Source: Theobroma cacao
Lineage: Eukaryota; Streptophyta; Magnoliopsida; Malvales; Malvaceae
DNA length: 64,000 nucleotides
Reading direction: 5' to 3'
Assembly: GCF_000208745.1 (NCBI RefSeq)
Contig: NC_030859.1
Coordinates: forward strand, 15,343,670-15,407,669
Under the pieces are notes generated by a model. It saw only the letters and a list, made by a program, of their open reading frames with translations, was not told the DNA's origin and ran no database searches. Below are positions 23,145-34,485 of the stretch, in pieces (position 1 is the stretch's first letter; each line of letters opens with the position of its first letter). A program made the position numbers and the translations under genes.

Positions 23145-23566
23145 GGAGATCATGTCTTTTTGAAGGTCTCACCAACGAAAGGGATAATGAGGTTTGGCAA
23201 GAAAGGAAAGTTGAGCCCTCGATATATAGGACCCTTCGAGATCTTCGAAAGAGTTGGAACAGTGGCATATCGTTTAGCATTACAGCCAGACCTTTCGAAT
23301 ATTCACCCCGTGTTTCATGTGTCAATGTTTAAGAAGTACAACCCGGATTTGTCACATGTAATACAACATGAAACCATTCAGTTGAACGATGATCTGACCT
23401 ATGAGGAGCAACCGGTAGCTATCCTTGATCGGCAAGTCAAGAAGCTCCGTTCAAAAGATTTAGCCTTGGTAAAGGTGTTATGGCAAAATCAGACTAGCGA
23501 GGAGGTGACATGGGAAGCCGAGGAGGATATGCTAATAAAGTATCCCCATCTCTTTGATACTTAGAG
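23145..23566 (+). pseudogene. Integrase C-terminus of E with chromodomain-like tail
   Basis: Immediately after the RT stub and in the same phase, the frame encodes GDHVFLKVSP, GPFEIFERVGTVAYRL, HPVFHVSMFKKY and a tail with VKVLWQNQTSEEVTWEAE, ending in TAG after FDT. The tail corresponds to the chromodomain-like end of Tekay/Del-type integrases that guides insertion (family knowledge; clade is inferred). The zinc-binding domain and DDE core are deleted. Confidence 0.85.
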
Positions 23567-23615
23567 ATACTCTACCTTATAGTTGAATTTAAATTCGGTG
23601 ACCAAATTTCTTTAA

Positions 23616-23626
23616 CTGGGGGAGAA
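23616..23626 (+). other. Polypurine tract of E
   Basis: CTGGGGGAGAA abuts the 3' LTR; it is the normal primer for plus-strand synthesis. Confidence 0.85.
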
Positions 23627-26370
23627 TGTGAGACCTCAACCCCATAGGCTCATAACTATGCATAGACGCAATAACACTGGTCAGGGGTAGTTTCGTCATT
23701 TTTTTCAAAAAAAATTCCCAAAAGAAGATTTTATGGTATTTTAAGGTCTAAATAGGTATAATAAGATATTTTGGGTGCCAAGGAGACAAGAAGAGGCAAG
23801 AGAAAATTTTTAGAATAAAATGATATTTTATTAATAAAATAATATTAAAATATTAATATTTTATTCAGTGTCAAAATTTTTCATGAAGAAGGAGTATATG
23901 GTCAATCTAAGTGGGGGAGAAGAAGAATGAAAGAATTTTGGAAAAAAATGATGTTAATGGGGTCACTTATCTTTATTAAGTAAAGATAATACGGGTAAAT
24001 AAATATTTTAAATATTATAGGGACATCACGTTGGAGTACAAACTTCATACTTTGTTTGTACATGTGTAGAAGAAGCTAATAGAAGGAAATTGGAGTTAAA
24101 TGGGGGTTGGGAGGACTAAATTAAAATGGAAGGAAACAACAAGGGCAAAATGGTCATTTTGCATCCCGAGTCAAAATTTTAAGTTTTCGTAAACCCGAGT
24201 AGATCATTGTGGACCTTGTCCCAGTGTCAAAAGAATAAAAAGATTGCACAACAGATGGGAGAAAAACAAGTTAACTTGCTAAAAGGCATTTTTGTAATTT
24301 CAAAGAGAATTGGATAAGCTTGGACTATAAGCTTCTTGCTTCCAGCAGCTTCTCACATCTTTTCCAGCAACTTTTCTCCTTCTTCTTCTTCTCCTTTTCA
24401 TGTTGCTTCCTTCCTCCATGGAAGCTTGATATCAAGCTTTATAACCTCTCCCAAAATAGCTTAAATTTTCATGTTTCGGTGCACCCTTTTATGGAAACTA
24501 TGTGCTCTTTCATTCTTTCACTTCCAAACCCTTGAAAAAAATCTTGTTTCCATGCTTTCTCTCACTAGCTAGGTGTTTAGAGAGAGAAAGAAAAAAAAAA
24601 GCCCTATAATAGCTTGGGAATTGTTGGAAAGAATTTCAAAGTTTCAAAACCATCAAGGTGAGTAGTAAATTAGCATTGGGTTCTAAGTGTTGATAATGTT
24701 TAGTGATTGATTTGTGGATTTATTATTGAGGTTGTGTATTGACTTTATTGTGACTAGGATAGTGGGAATAGATAGCCATTTAAAATGGCATATGAAAGCT
24801 AGCTAAGGGGTAGCTTTTAGGGTTTATAAGTATGAATTGACATTATGGTGATGTTAATTTGATGGTAGGTTCCAACGAAGCCCCATTATCTCAATTGGAC
24901 CATTAGGGGAGTTAGGATCGACTAAAGGCTCAAATAATACTGGTGAGTGAACTTGCATTTCAAAAATTGTTTTGGGAGACATAATTGTATTGGTATGAGA
25001 CATTGAATGATTTATTCCAACTTGTCTTTAAAAACGTGTGCCTTGGGAACAAACCTTTGACAAAATATTTTGATGTTGTGAAGATGTGAAAAGTGTAAAA
25101 GAATGGACCTATGTGCTCCTATACTATGTTGATATATGCATATATGTGTGTGCGTATGAATAATCTTGTGTGATGATGATGACCCGACTATGTGCGAGTA
25201 GGGAGTGCGCATAGGTCGATGATGATGATGACCCGACTATGTACGAGTAGGGAGTGCGCATAGGTCGATGATGATGATGATCTGGCTATGATGATGAATG
25301 AAGTGGGATGGTGTATTTGTTGATATATGTTTATATATGTATATGTGATAACAAGTTTATGATTATAATATGTGATTGTTTTGAATGTCGATAACTTGAT
25401 TATTGTTGATGTGTTCACTTTGATGTGCAATATGGTAGGGATGGATTTTGTGGCATGTGAAAACCCCTTATTTGTCATTTGCCCTGAATCTCGCTGCAAT
25501 GAAAATAAATCTTTTCGCAGCGAGAAACTCTCAGGTTTTGGTGCAATACTTTCATTTTGATGAAGATTTTGACCATCTTCCCTTCCAAAATAGGAAAACT
25601 GGTAAACATCAAAGTTGTAGCCCTATCTCTTAGCTTTCTAATGACTCAACAAGCATGTCAATTGGACCCATGTAGTGGAGGATATGCTTGAAAAACTGAA
25701 CTGTATGCAAACTGAGAATGCCTTTTGTTGCAATGAGCGAAAAACTTTATGTTTCGCTTAGCATTTGATTGGTTTTTGCCATATTTTCCACTTCTCCAAT
25801 TTCATGTTGAATGTGAATTCTCTATCGTCACATGATTTAGTGACCAAGGGTTCAATTGAGGGTTTTAATAAGGATTGAAGCTAAAGTGCATCGTTTTCAA
25901 ATAAGTGCATTATGATTTCAAACTTTTCCTTATTATATTGCTTGTTCCCTTCCTTGTTCACTCACTGGGTTTATACTCACCATTTTCAACTTCATGTTTT
26001 CAGATCACGAGATAACTGGTAGCTAGGTCGAGGTGTCTTCGTACATTCGACCCTTGGTAGGTGTCTAGGCATTCAGTAGCTGTATATTCGTCCGAGTCTC
26101 TCCGTTGGAAGTCGAATACTCTTTTTGTTGTGTATAGGTAAACCCAATGTAAATTGTTAAGCTATATGTTCAGACAATGTATGTATATTTCAATGAGTAA
26201 ACCACTAGGAGATGGCAATGTCTATCACTATTTTGATTCAAAGTTATGAAATGTGACTTAGCAATATTGATGGAAAAATGAGCAAGATAATAGATAGGCT
26301 TCCTTAGGCTTAATGGACTATGTTCATTGAGCCCTTGTGCCGGTCATGGCCCCAAATTTGGGTCGTGACT
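23627..26370 (+). repeat. 3' LTR of E (2744 bp)
   Basis: Starts TGTGAGACCTCAACC and ends GTCGTGACT. Compared by eye with the 5' LTR it shows scattered substitutions, an extra roughly 20-bp AT segment near 23822-23842, and two minisatellite units (25183-25280) instead of four. The visible differences suggest a few per cent divergence, so insertion is not recent; this was not computed. Confidence 0.92.
25183..25280. repeat. Minisatellite in 3' LTR of E, 49-bp unit, two copies
   Basis: Same unit as at 19471-19666, with starts near 25183 and 25232. Confidence 0.9.
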
Positions 26371-27023
26371 GATTTGTTCCCTTCTTTATCTTACTACAAG
26401 TAGACTTGATATATTATTTAGTGTATACCTATGTGCAAGATTCCAATCATGTCCCAAGGATCACATTTGACTGTACTGAAAAGGATTTTAGATATCTCTT
26501 GGATACTCAAAGCTTAAGCTTATGGTATCCAAAAAGTTCTTCTTTCAATCTATTTGGTTATTCTGATGCTGATTTTGTTGGTAGCAAAACGGATCTAAAA
26601 AGCTCTAACGGTAATTGTCAATTCCTTAGAAACATGCTTGTGTCTTGGTCCTGCATGAAACAAAATTTTGTTGTTCTATCAACTACTGAAGCTGAGTGTA
26701 TATCACTAGATAGTTGTTGTGCATAAATTCTATGGATTAGGCAACAACTAAATAATTTTGGAATGGCCATGCATAAAGTTCCCATATATTATGATATGCT
26801 AAGTTCTATTAATATCTCTAAAAATCTTGTTCAACATTCTAGAACAAAGCACATAGAAATAAGACATCATTTCATTAGAGATCATGTGCTTAAAGGGGAT
26901 ATTGAAATAGATTTTGCAGATAACTTGCATCAATTGGCTTACATTTTCCCCAAACCATTGAATGAAGAACAATTTTGTAGAATTAGAAGAGATTTAAGGA
27001 TGATTAACGCTAGTGAAGTCTGA
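26371..27023 (+). pseudogene. RT end and RNase H of C
   Basis: After the GATTT duplication the copia frame continues with SLLYLTTSR and then, after a frameshift near 26450, with FRYLLDT. The RNase H has GYSDADFVGSK, LSTTEAECISL, INISKN and TKHIEIRHHFIRDHV, which are standard in plant copia elements. A TAA at 26724 replaces one codon after SLDSCCA. The frame ends with a regular stop at 27021-27023. Confidence 0.9.
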
Positions 27024-29916
27024 ATTATGCTGAAGTAATGAAGTTTTTTATGATATATATATTGCTTGATGATAGTGTTTATCTCTTGGAATAATTGACT
27101 AGTGAATTTTTGGTTTGCTAAAGGGACCTTACATGGAAGAAAGGATACATTCTAATCAGTTAAGGACCTCCCTAATCAATTAAAACAATTTTGTGCTATG
27201 GGAGTTAACTTGAATCAATAAGGTAATAATCAGTTAACTGCTCCCTTAACTAATTAATGCAAGTTTGGCAGCTAAAAGGCTTCCAAGTCAGAAACGTAGT
27301 AATTGATTAAGGCCTACTCTAATCGATTAAAGGATACCTGCTGTGGCAAACTATCACACAGGAATTTTCATTAAAATAAAAAAAAAAACTACACAGAAGG
27401 TACAGGACATCACCCATTCAAAACGTGGGTAACCGGTTATTAACTCCCTATAGAAAGACCCTCCACCTACTTAGAGAGTTAGTTACATTGAAAATCAATA
27501 TCCAAAAGTCTTTAGATTTTCCTTTCTCTACTTTCCTCTGAAACCCGAGTAGCCCTAAGAAAAAAAATCCTATGGCGAAATCTTCTCTTACCCGTAAAGT
27601 AGTTGAAAAAAGAAAAGGAAAAACGAAAGTTGATGATCCTCCATCACATTCCTTTAAGAAGACAGGAAAAATCAAAGAATCTTCAACAAAGAATAAGAAG
27701 GGAAGCAAAAAGAAGGCGACAAAGAAAAAAAAGGATCAACAAAAGTAAAAGCCCCCACAGGCAAAGGTAGTGATTCATCCTCTCGATTTTGAAATCATTT
27801 TCATGCTGATAGGTTTAGAAAGATTGAGAATGTGACAATCTCTTGTGGGAAGTTTTTTGATTAGGCTAGTTTCAATGATGCTACTGCAGTGAAAGAGGAT
27901 TTAGAAAATTATTTTGAAACGTTAAACCTGAAGTTCATGAATACATTTAGAGATACGATGTTTAGCCCCACCTTAGTTAAAGAACTTTACTCTAGCATTG
28001 CTTTTGACAAAACTAAATTGGAAGAACGTGATGAGTTTGCTTAAGATAGCTTAAAATTATTTTTAAATGGTAGAAATTTTCAAATTGGTGCTTAGGATTT
28101 AAGACAATTCCTAAAAACAAAATTTGAAATAAGAGAGTACAAGATGCTTGAGAAATATGATCCAAGCCATCTTTGAGAGATTGCAACTGGAAAAAATGAG
28201 AAGTTTCTTTCCAAGAGAAACGCTAGTTAGATTAAAAATGCTCAACTTAGGATTCTCCATTATTTCATAGCAATCACCCTAAATGGGAGAAGTAGCAGTT
28301 TTAGTTATGTGAGTGCACAAGACTTGTGGCTGATGGAAGCAGGTTTCAATGAAATTCCACTGAATGTAAGAAGGCATATGGTAGAGAGAATCAAGGCAAC
28401 CTTACTGGGGATAAAGCAAACTTGCCATATAGCAACATTCTTACAGCTCTAGTGAAAAGGAAAAGATTATAGAATGTAAGGTTTCAATCTGATCTGATCA
28501 GAAACAAGGATCATGGGATATTTTTAGGTAGTGTGCTGAAAATAGGTTACAAGATAGAAAAGAATGAGTGTATTAAAATCACAAAAGGTACACCTCTACC
28601 CCTTCCAAGTGATAGTCCCTCAACACCTTTCATCAGGGTCAGTCAAACCCCCCTCCAAGTGACATGATGTTTAGTCTTCTCATGAGAATAGATGGGGAGT
28701 TAACTAATCAAGCTGCAAAGATTACGAAGATTGAAGAAAAACTTTAGCAGCTTGAAGCTCTGTTTCATCAAGCCAAGGAAAAAAAATCCCATCAAGCTCC
28801 AACCACTATTAGAAGCCAATCTAATGAAAGGACTTCTATAGAACAATTTGAAATTCCAACATCTGATCATGAAGTGGAACTAGAAAAGAAATGCTTACAA
28901 CTAAAGATACGGATCAGAATAAAATAGGGAATTCTGAAAACAAAGAAGTTGAACCTGAATAGGAAATTAGGAAAGAGCAAACAGAACAAGGTCAAGAAAA
29001 GAAAGATGGAAAAGGTGAAAAGGAAGTTGAACAAGAAGATGAAGTGGAGAATGAACTCCAAAGAGAGAAAGAGCACTTAGTTGGTGGAAAAAGTGGTGCA
29101 AGTTCTCTTGGAGAATTTGAAGAAATACTAGTCTTTGACTTTATTAGATATATTCTCAAGGAGGTTAGGGCTGACCAGGTAAAACAACAAGCAAAGATGC
29201 ATCAAGAAGTTCAGTTAGCTCCACCTAAGACAGAACAAACTGTACGAGAAGCAAATCCAGACAAGGGTAAAGCTATTGATATTGCTCTTATCACAAAGAA
29301 AACTGCTAGTAAAGGTAAGAAAACTATGGCCACCAAGACCAAAACCTTCAAAAGAAGAAAGTCTGCCAAACTAACACTAACCTCCACTCAAAAGTCCTCT
29401 CAACTTGTAACACCCCAACCTATCAGACTCCTCATCCCACTTTTCTCCCAAACCTCTCAATGTTTATTTTGGCACTGACTAATCCTCACCTTCATCTTAT
29501 TCATATTAGAACCTTTTTAGATGATGCCAAAAAGGGGAAGAAAAATAAGAAAACCAAAAAATAAGATTATGAAGTAGAAGTAGAGTTGATGGGAATGATG
29601 AACTCAGTATTTAATATATCCTTTTATTGTCTTTGTTTTGGATGTTTTATGGTATGGTTTATTTGACAATGTTTTATGTTTTGAGCAATTGTTGAATGCT
29701 TATGCTTCTTTATTATGCGTATGCTTATAAGGTTTATGTTTTCATGGTTGAATGACTTCTTGCCTTTATTTGTCATACATATATATTGGACAATTTTATT
29801 AAGGCACATACTTAAGGGAAGCACATACTCAGAGGGAGCAATCTCAAATCTGCACATAAATTCTTTTTATATATATAGACATTACACTCTTAATTTAGAA
29901 GTGTTTTGTCATCAGC
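27024..29916 (+). pseudogene. Post-pol region of C with a decayed extra ORF
   Basis: This 2.9-kb stretch lies where SIRE-type elements carry an extra (often called env-like) gene. A Lys-rich start is visible at 27572 (MAKSSLTRKVVEKRKGK). About 27815-28440 encodes a helical segment in one frame (NYFETLNLKFMNTF, LRILHYFIAITLNGRS, FSYVSAQDLWLMEAGFNE), broken by at least five stops. A third block (28840-29480) is acidic, Gln/Lys-rich and coiled-coil-like, ending in a basic stretch. The middle block recalls the 'putative plant transposon protein' families rather than a true envelope: I see no signal peptide or membrane segment in it. At 27150-27330 there are further TAATCRRTTA-like phrases as in the LTRs. 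Confidence 0.6.
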
Positions 29917-29931
29917 AAAAAAGAAGGAGAA
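29917..29931 (+). other. Polypurine tract of C
   Basis: AAAAAAGAAGGAGAA directly precedes the 3' LTR. Confidence 0.85.
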
Positions 29932-31312
29932 TGTTGACACCATATGTTTTTTATGATAACAAAACATTCCTCATTCATTTATATCTAATCTTGTTACTTA
30001 AGTGTGCAGGATTTAAGTTAACACCCTTAAAAAAGTTGTTAATTAAAGGCAAGTCAAGGAGCTTGTTAAGTTTAATGAAGAATTAATCAGTTACGAGGGA
30101 AAGAACAAGTAATGAACAAAAACAAAACCTTAGTAACTGATTATCAAGGGACCTTAATCAATTAAGGAATGGTTGTATGATAAGTTGAAACAAAATAGAA
30201 ATATGCTAATCGGTTAAAAGGTCTAGTTAATCGGTTAGAACACAAGGTCCTAGTATCTTCAAGCATCAAAAACAAGTTTGAAAATACAGTTGACCGTTGA
30301 AAGGAGCCAAAATGGAGAAGTTCAAAATTCAAAGATCTTTTAGTCAATTAAAGCTAATTTTAATCGATTATGGTTGAAGGAAGTAAAGCTTCAATCAGTT
30401 AAGGGAAGAGCTAACCAATTAGAAGAAAACTATTGTGTAGAGAAGTGAAAACAGAAAGTTTGTAATCGGTTAGAGCCTACCATAACCAGTTAGAGGAAGT
30501 CTACTAAAAAAAAGAAGTCTGAAGACAGAGAACTTTTAATAAATTAGAGCTTTCTGTAATCAGTTAGAGTAGAGAAAACAACAACAGGACAATGCAAGGC
30601 AGAAAAGTTGTAATAGATTAGAGCTGCCTGTAATCGGTTAGTCAAAGTTTGTCTGCCTTTTTTAATTTAAACACTAGAGGACAAAATAATGGCTAAAAAC
30701 GCATCAAAGTTGTTTCTAACGGCTAGAAATTATTTCCAACAGAAAAATCTTACTCCCTAAGCATAAAAAGAAGCTCCAACGATTAAAAAAAAATAGATTT
30801 GAAGACAAAAGGGCCATTTTGAGAAAAAGCAAAATATCTTTCACCAAAAACACTTATTCTTCATTCTATATCTAGAAAAAGTGTTTGAGCTTGATTGTAA
30901 TATGTCCAGACTTGTAACGGTACTTAGTTGCACTTCTTTTTCTTCTTTTTCTTGGGAAATTAGAGTGTGGGAAGCACTCTAAAACTTGTTGTAAGGGATT
31001 AGAGCTTGGGTTAGAAGCTCACCTTGTAAAAGCTTGGTGGAAGTTGTTCATTCCACTAGTTTAGTGAAGTTGGGTTGAAAATCCTTGATTGGGAGATCAA
31101 GGTAATGGATGTAGGTCAAAGGGACCGAACCACTATAAATACTCTTGCATTGTCCACTTCTCTTGACTCTTCTTTACTTGTTGTCTTGTAATTCTAACAA
31201 GTTCTAATTTTTCCTATCACATAGTTGATTAAGTGTTCCTCAAGCTCTAAAGAGCTGAACAGAAAATTTTTAATGCTATTTACCCCCGTTTAGCACTCTA
31301 ATGGGACTAACA
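29932..31312 (+). repeat. 3' LTR of C (1381 bp)
   Basis: Starts TGTTGACACC, ends ACTAACA. It is clearly related to 10065-11426 along its length, with many substitutions and small indels, and carries the same array of TAATCRRTTA-like phrases (about 30085-30650). Confidence 0.92.
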
Positions 31313-31822
31313 CATTGTGTAGTTTCTGGTACTTCATGTCCTTTCTTAACCCACCCAATCTTGTAGGTATGAGGATGTTTGTTTGTAGAAACTTCAATTT
31401 GTTTACTGCCTCTTTTGAAATAATAGTTTCCATACTTCCTCCATCAATGACAAGATCACATACTTTACCTTCACAAACAACTCGTGTGCAAAAAATATTT
31501 TGCCTCCTCCAATCTTCTGCTTCCTCATTGATTGTTATAATCATCACTTTTCGTACCACCAAGGACTCACCTTGTGCAGGATATACATCAAATTCATTTA
31601 TTTCCTTATCATATTTATCATAAATGGGTTCTAATTCCTCCCTAAACTCCACTAAGTTCACTCTTTATTGTGGGCAAGCAAAAGAGGTGTGTCCCTTCTC
31701 CCCACAGTAAAACATCGAACTTGGGAATTATTACCTCCTTTATTTGCAAAAGAACCATAACTATTTTGTCCACAATAAGACATTATACCTTTGCCTTTAT
31801 CATTCTTTTTAACATTAGTTGC
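31313..31822 (-). pseudogene. Zinc knuckle and protease of B (5' half of split)
   Basis: The first five bases are the right CATTG duplication of C. The minus-strand frame 31290-31661 carries the protease with LVIDGGSMETIIS, the DGG form typical of short-LTR chromoviruses, and then LGGLRKDMKYQKL up to the C insertion. Upstream (about 31670-31720) the CX2CX4HX4C knuckle is visible as YCGEKGHTSFAC, but the first Cys is replaced (SMFYC), and a TAA follows PQ. Confidence 0.82.
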
Positions 31823-33495
31823 TATCAATTAAAATTCTACTACGCAAGTATACGTATCGAATAAATAGTATATAAGCAAGCAGAGTCTCGATCCCACAGA
31901 GAATTGATCTAAAATTTTACTAAGTATTAAAATTAGAACAATTTAGTTTTATTCAAATAATTAAAATCTGAATTCTAATTAAACTAAAAATTAGTCAACT
32001 AAAACTAATTTAATTAAAAATTAAAGCAACAAGATAATTGGGTAAACAGCAAATCAAACAAACCTAGGATTACAATATCCCTCACACTTCATCTAAATCT
32101 TACCTTTCCACCTTAACTTATTTCAATGGGTCAAATTGCTAACCTAGAGTCCTCAATTATTTATAAGGATCTCCCGACTCATCCAATAAAAATATCTATT
32201 TTAACTAAAACAATATATCCCTATATGAATTAAAATAAAACAGACTCATTAAGTTCAGGCTCTAATTTGGCTACATAAGGCCTATATGTATATCCTCATC
32301 CTATACGCAAATCAATTAATATGATCATATGCTATCCCAATTTTAGTCTACACTAAACTCCCTTTCCCAAGTTTGTTTAGGTTCCTAAAGCAATTTAATT
32401 GGTGATCAGACAATTAAAAGTATTAAGAACAAATTGGAATAAACAATTCAAATCCCATTAAAGATAAGCAAGAAAGAGATTTAAAAAATAGATTAGTTCA
32501 AAATATCTAATAAAAACTTCATCCAAAGAAATTTAGCCATTAATCCAAGTCAAAGGAAATAAGAAAAACACAAAAATACAGAGAGAAAACTAATAGTTGG
32601 AGCTTTGTGATCTTGATTCTTCCTCCAATCCTCTTATTTTCTTGCTTTGTTCTTGGCTCCAAATCTTCAGAATAGTTGCTTGCTGCCTCCTCCTTAAAAT
32701 CTCTGAAAAAGGTCCCTTAAATTGGCTCCAAATAACCTAATTTCTAAAATCTCGTCAACTTTTTTTATTTTTGGAAAATCAACCAGCGCTGAGGTGCTGA
32801 GCTCTTTGGAAAATTCATGTGTGCTTCCTTTCACTAGCGTTGTAGCATTGTTCTCCCAGTGCTGTGGCAGTCTATCAATTTCAAATGTGAGTTTCATCCT
32901 AACATGTTCCGAACTGGGTAAAGTAGTAAACACAAAAGTTTTAGCCCTATATCTTAGCTTTTCAATGAATCAATAATCACATCAATTGGACTTCTAGATT
33001 GAAAGATCTGCTCCAATACCGTATCATGTTTAGTCCATGCATATTGCTACAATACTCCAACTTAGACAAATATTTTGACCACAATTCGATCAGAACTAGG
33101 CAAATTGGTAAACATAAACATTGTAGTCCTTCCTCTTAGAATTCTAGTGGTCCAAGAATCACCTCATTTGGAGTTTTGTAGATAGATATATGGTTAAAAT
33201 ACCAAAACATATACGAATGAAGCCATCACCATACTTGCACTGATTTTCATCAAATGATCCTTTTTCATCAAATTTCCTACAAAAGCAATAAGAGAAATTA
33301 GCAATAACTACTCTTAAAGTAATTTAAAATAAAATAACATAAAATTTAACTAAAATAACTTAAATTAACTACTCAACATGTAATCAAACTTAAACTAGAA
33401 AAACACCGAAAATGATATGATCCGAACCTAAAATCTCAAAAATCTAACTACTTAAGCCCCCAAAATGTGTCAAAATAACTCTATACAATAGAGTT
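31823..33495. mobile_element. Insertion F: unclassified 1673-bp element in gag of B
   Basis: It is bounded by perfect 9-bp direct repeats ATTAGTTGC (31814-31822 and 33496-33504); the gag sequence of B resumes on both sides. The left end starts TATCAATTAAAATTC; the right end is a hairpin (33477-33495). No terminal inverted repeat links the ends. No protein was recognised. It holds two copies of a module of about 110 nt also found in the LTRs of E and, near 32780-32870, imperfect CTG-centred palindromes. A 9-bp duplication is usual for Mutator-like elements, so a non-TIR MULE derivative is the best guess. Confidence 0.7.
33477..33495. repeat. Terminal hairpin of F
   Basis: AACTCTAT-ACA-ATAGAGTT: perfect 8-bp arms with a 3-nt loop at the exact right end of F. 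Confidence 0.85.
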
Positions 33496-33504
33496 ATTAG
33501 TTGC

Positions 33505-34438
33505 ACCTTTATTAGTTTTATTTGTTGTGGCAGCCCTTCAATAATTTTGTTGGGATGTTCGGTAACCTTGTCTTGCTCTAGAATCATTTTGCTAATTAGT
33601 GCCATATAAGGGCTTTCTAGCACCATAACATGAAACTCATTTTTCCACTGCTAAAGCATATTGACGAGTATCTTCAATATTGTACAAACGAACTACTCCC
33701 ATTTTGTCTCCAATAGAATGAGACAAACCAGCAAGATAACAAGAAGTAATTTGTTCGTTACTTTCAATTAACCTAACTCGAATTGATAGGTTATTAAACT
33801 CCGATGTATACTCCTCAACGGTCATGTTATTTTGTTTCAAATAATGAAACTTTTCCTATAATTCCATAGTATAATCAACAGGTAAAATCCACTTTCATAA
33901 TTTACTTTTCAGAAGCTCCCAAGTGCTGACTTTAAGCTTCCTTTGTCGTGCACATTGCTCTTCAACTCTCTTCCACCATTGAAGTGTTGTACCCTTCAAT
34001 TTCAACTTTACAAATAATAGTTTTTGATTTTCTGCCATGGGTTTCTATTCAAAGTAATTTTCCAAACTAACTTCCCAATCCAAATAATCCTCCACATGAA
34101 ACTACCCATGAAAAATCAATTACTTCGATCTTGATTCCTCCACCATTTAAATCAAGAGCATGTAATAACTGGCTTTCCAATCCAACTATTGTCACTTGAT
34201 TTGCAGGTCTATCTTCATGAAAGGGGTTCTCAATCTCAAATTCATCATCATCCTCAAGATCTTGAATCTCAAGGGAGTTGTGATCACCTTCTAAATTCTT
34301 CACTTAGGCTCCCACTGGTTCCTGACGCTGCAAGGCTTGCACAGTCTAGGTCAAGTCATTAATCATTCTCCACATCTCTGCCAACTCAGCTTGTTCGGGC
34401 TAGTTGCTTCTAATTTATCCTCTGCCTCAACCAACCAT
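33505..34438 (-). pseudogene. gag of B (broken)
   Basis: The start codon is probably at 34438, followed by an early stop. A block at 34067-34303 is acidic (LEDDDEFEIENPFHEDRP). The capsid helices are recognisable at 33637-33840 (MTVEEYTSEFNNLSIR, ITSCYLAGLSHSI), and the C-terminal Lys/Gln-rich part lies at 33505-33626. Frames change at least twice. Confidence 0.75.
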
Positions 34439-34470
34439 AGTTGCCTAGCTAAAACAATAGTAGGATTATT

Positions 34471-34483
34471 TGCTCTAATATGA
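34471..34483 (-). other. Decayed primer binding site of B
   Basis: The minus strand reads TCATATTAGAGCA, compared with the usual TGGTATCAGAGCA. It is two bases from the LTR edge. Confidence 0.7.
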
Positions 34484-34485
34484 CT

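Larger units (their letters stand above)
17937..26370 (+). mobile_element. Element E: full-length but internally deleted Ty3/gypsy retrotransposon
   Basis: It has two similar LTRs (2819 and 2744 bp), GATTT duplications, a primer site, gag, protease, the very start of RT, then directly the integrase C-terminus, a polypurine tract and the second LTR. Only 2871 bp lie between the LTRs, where a complete element would need about twice that. The deletion joins the RT motif SPWG-like site to an integrase GDHVFLK site with a short GGAG overlap and leaves the reading frame in phase. With LTRs, primer site and tract present it has the form of a non-autonomous element that could have moved using enzymes of relatives. 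Confidence 0.93.
10065..31312 (+). mobile_element. Element C: Ty1/copia retrotransposon, SIRE-like, split by D and E
   Basis: Two related LTRs (10065-11426 and 29932-31312) enclose a primer site, UBN2-type gag, protease, integrase, RT, RNase H in copia order, a 2.9-kb post-pol region and a polypurine tract. Both ends have TGTTGA...ACA and are flanked by CATTG. Long LTRs and a long extra region between RNase H and the 3' LTR are typical of the SIRE/Maximus lineage. D interrupts the integrase and E the RT. Without the two inserts and their duplications the element is about 10.2 kb. Stops and frameshifts make it non-autonomous. Confidence 0.92.

Noticed and set aside
27024..29916. True envelope gene in C
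   Set aside because: No signal peptide, membrane segment or cleavage motif could be seen; called only an extra ORF.
31823..33495. Helitron or LTR element
   Set aside because: The 9-bp duplication argues against a Helitron, and there is no terminal direct repeat or primer site.
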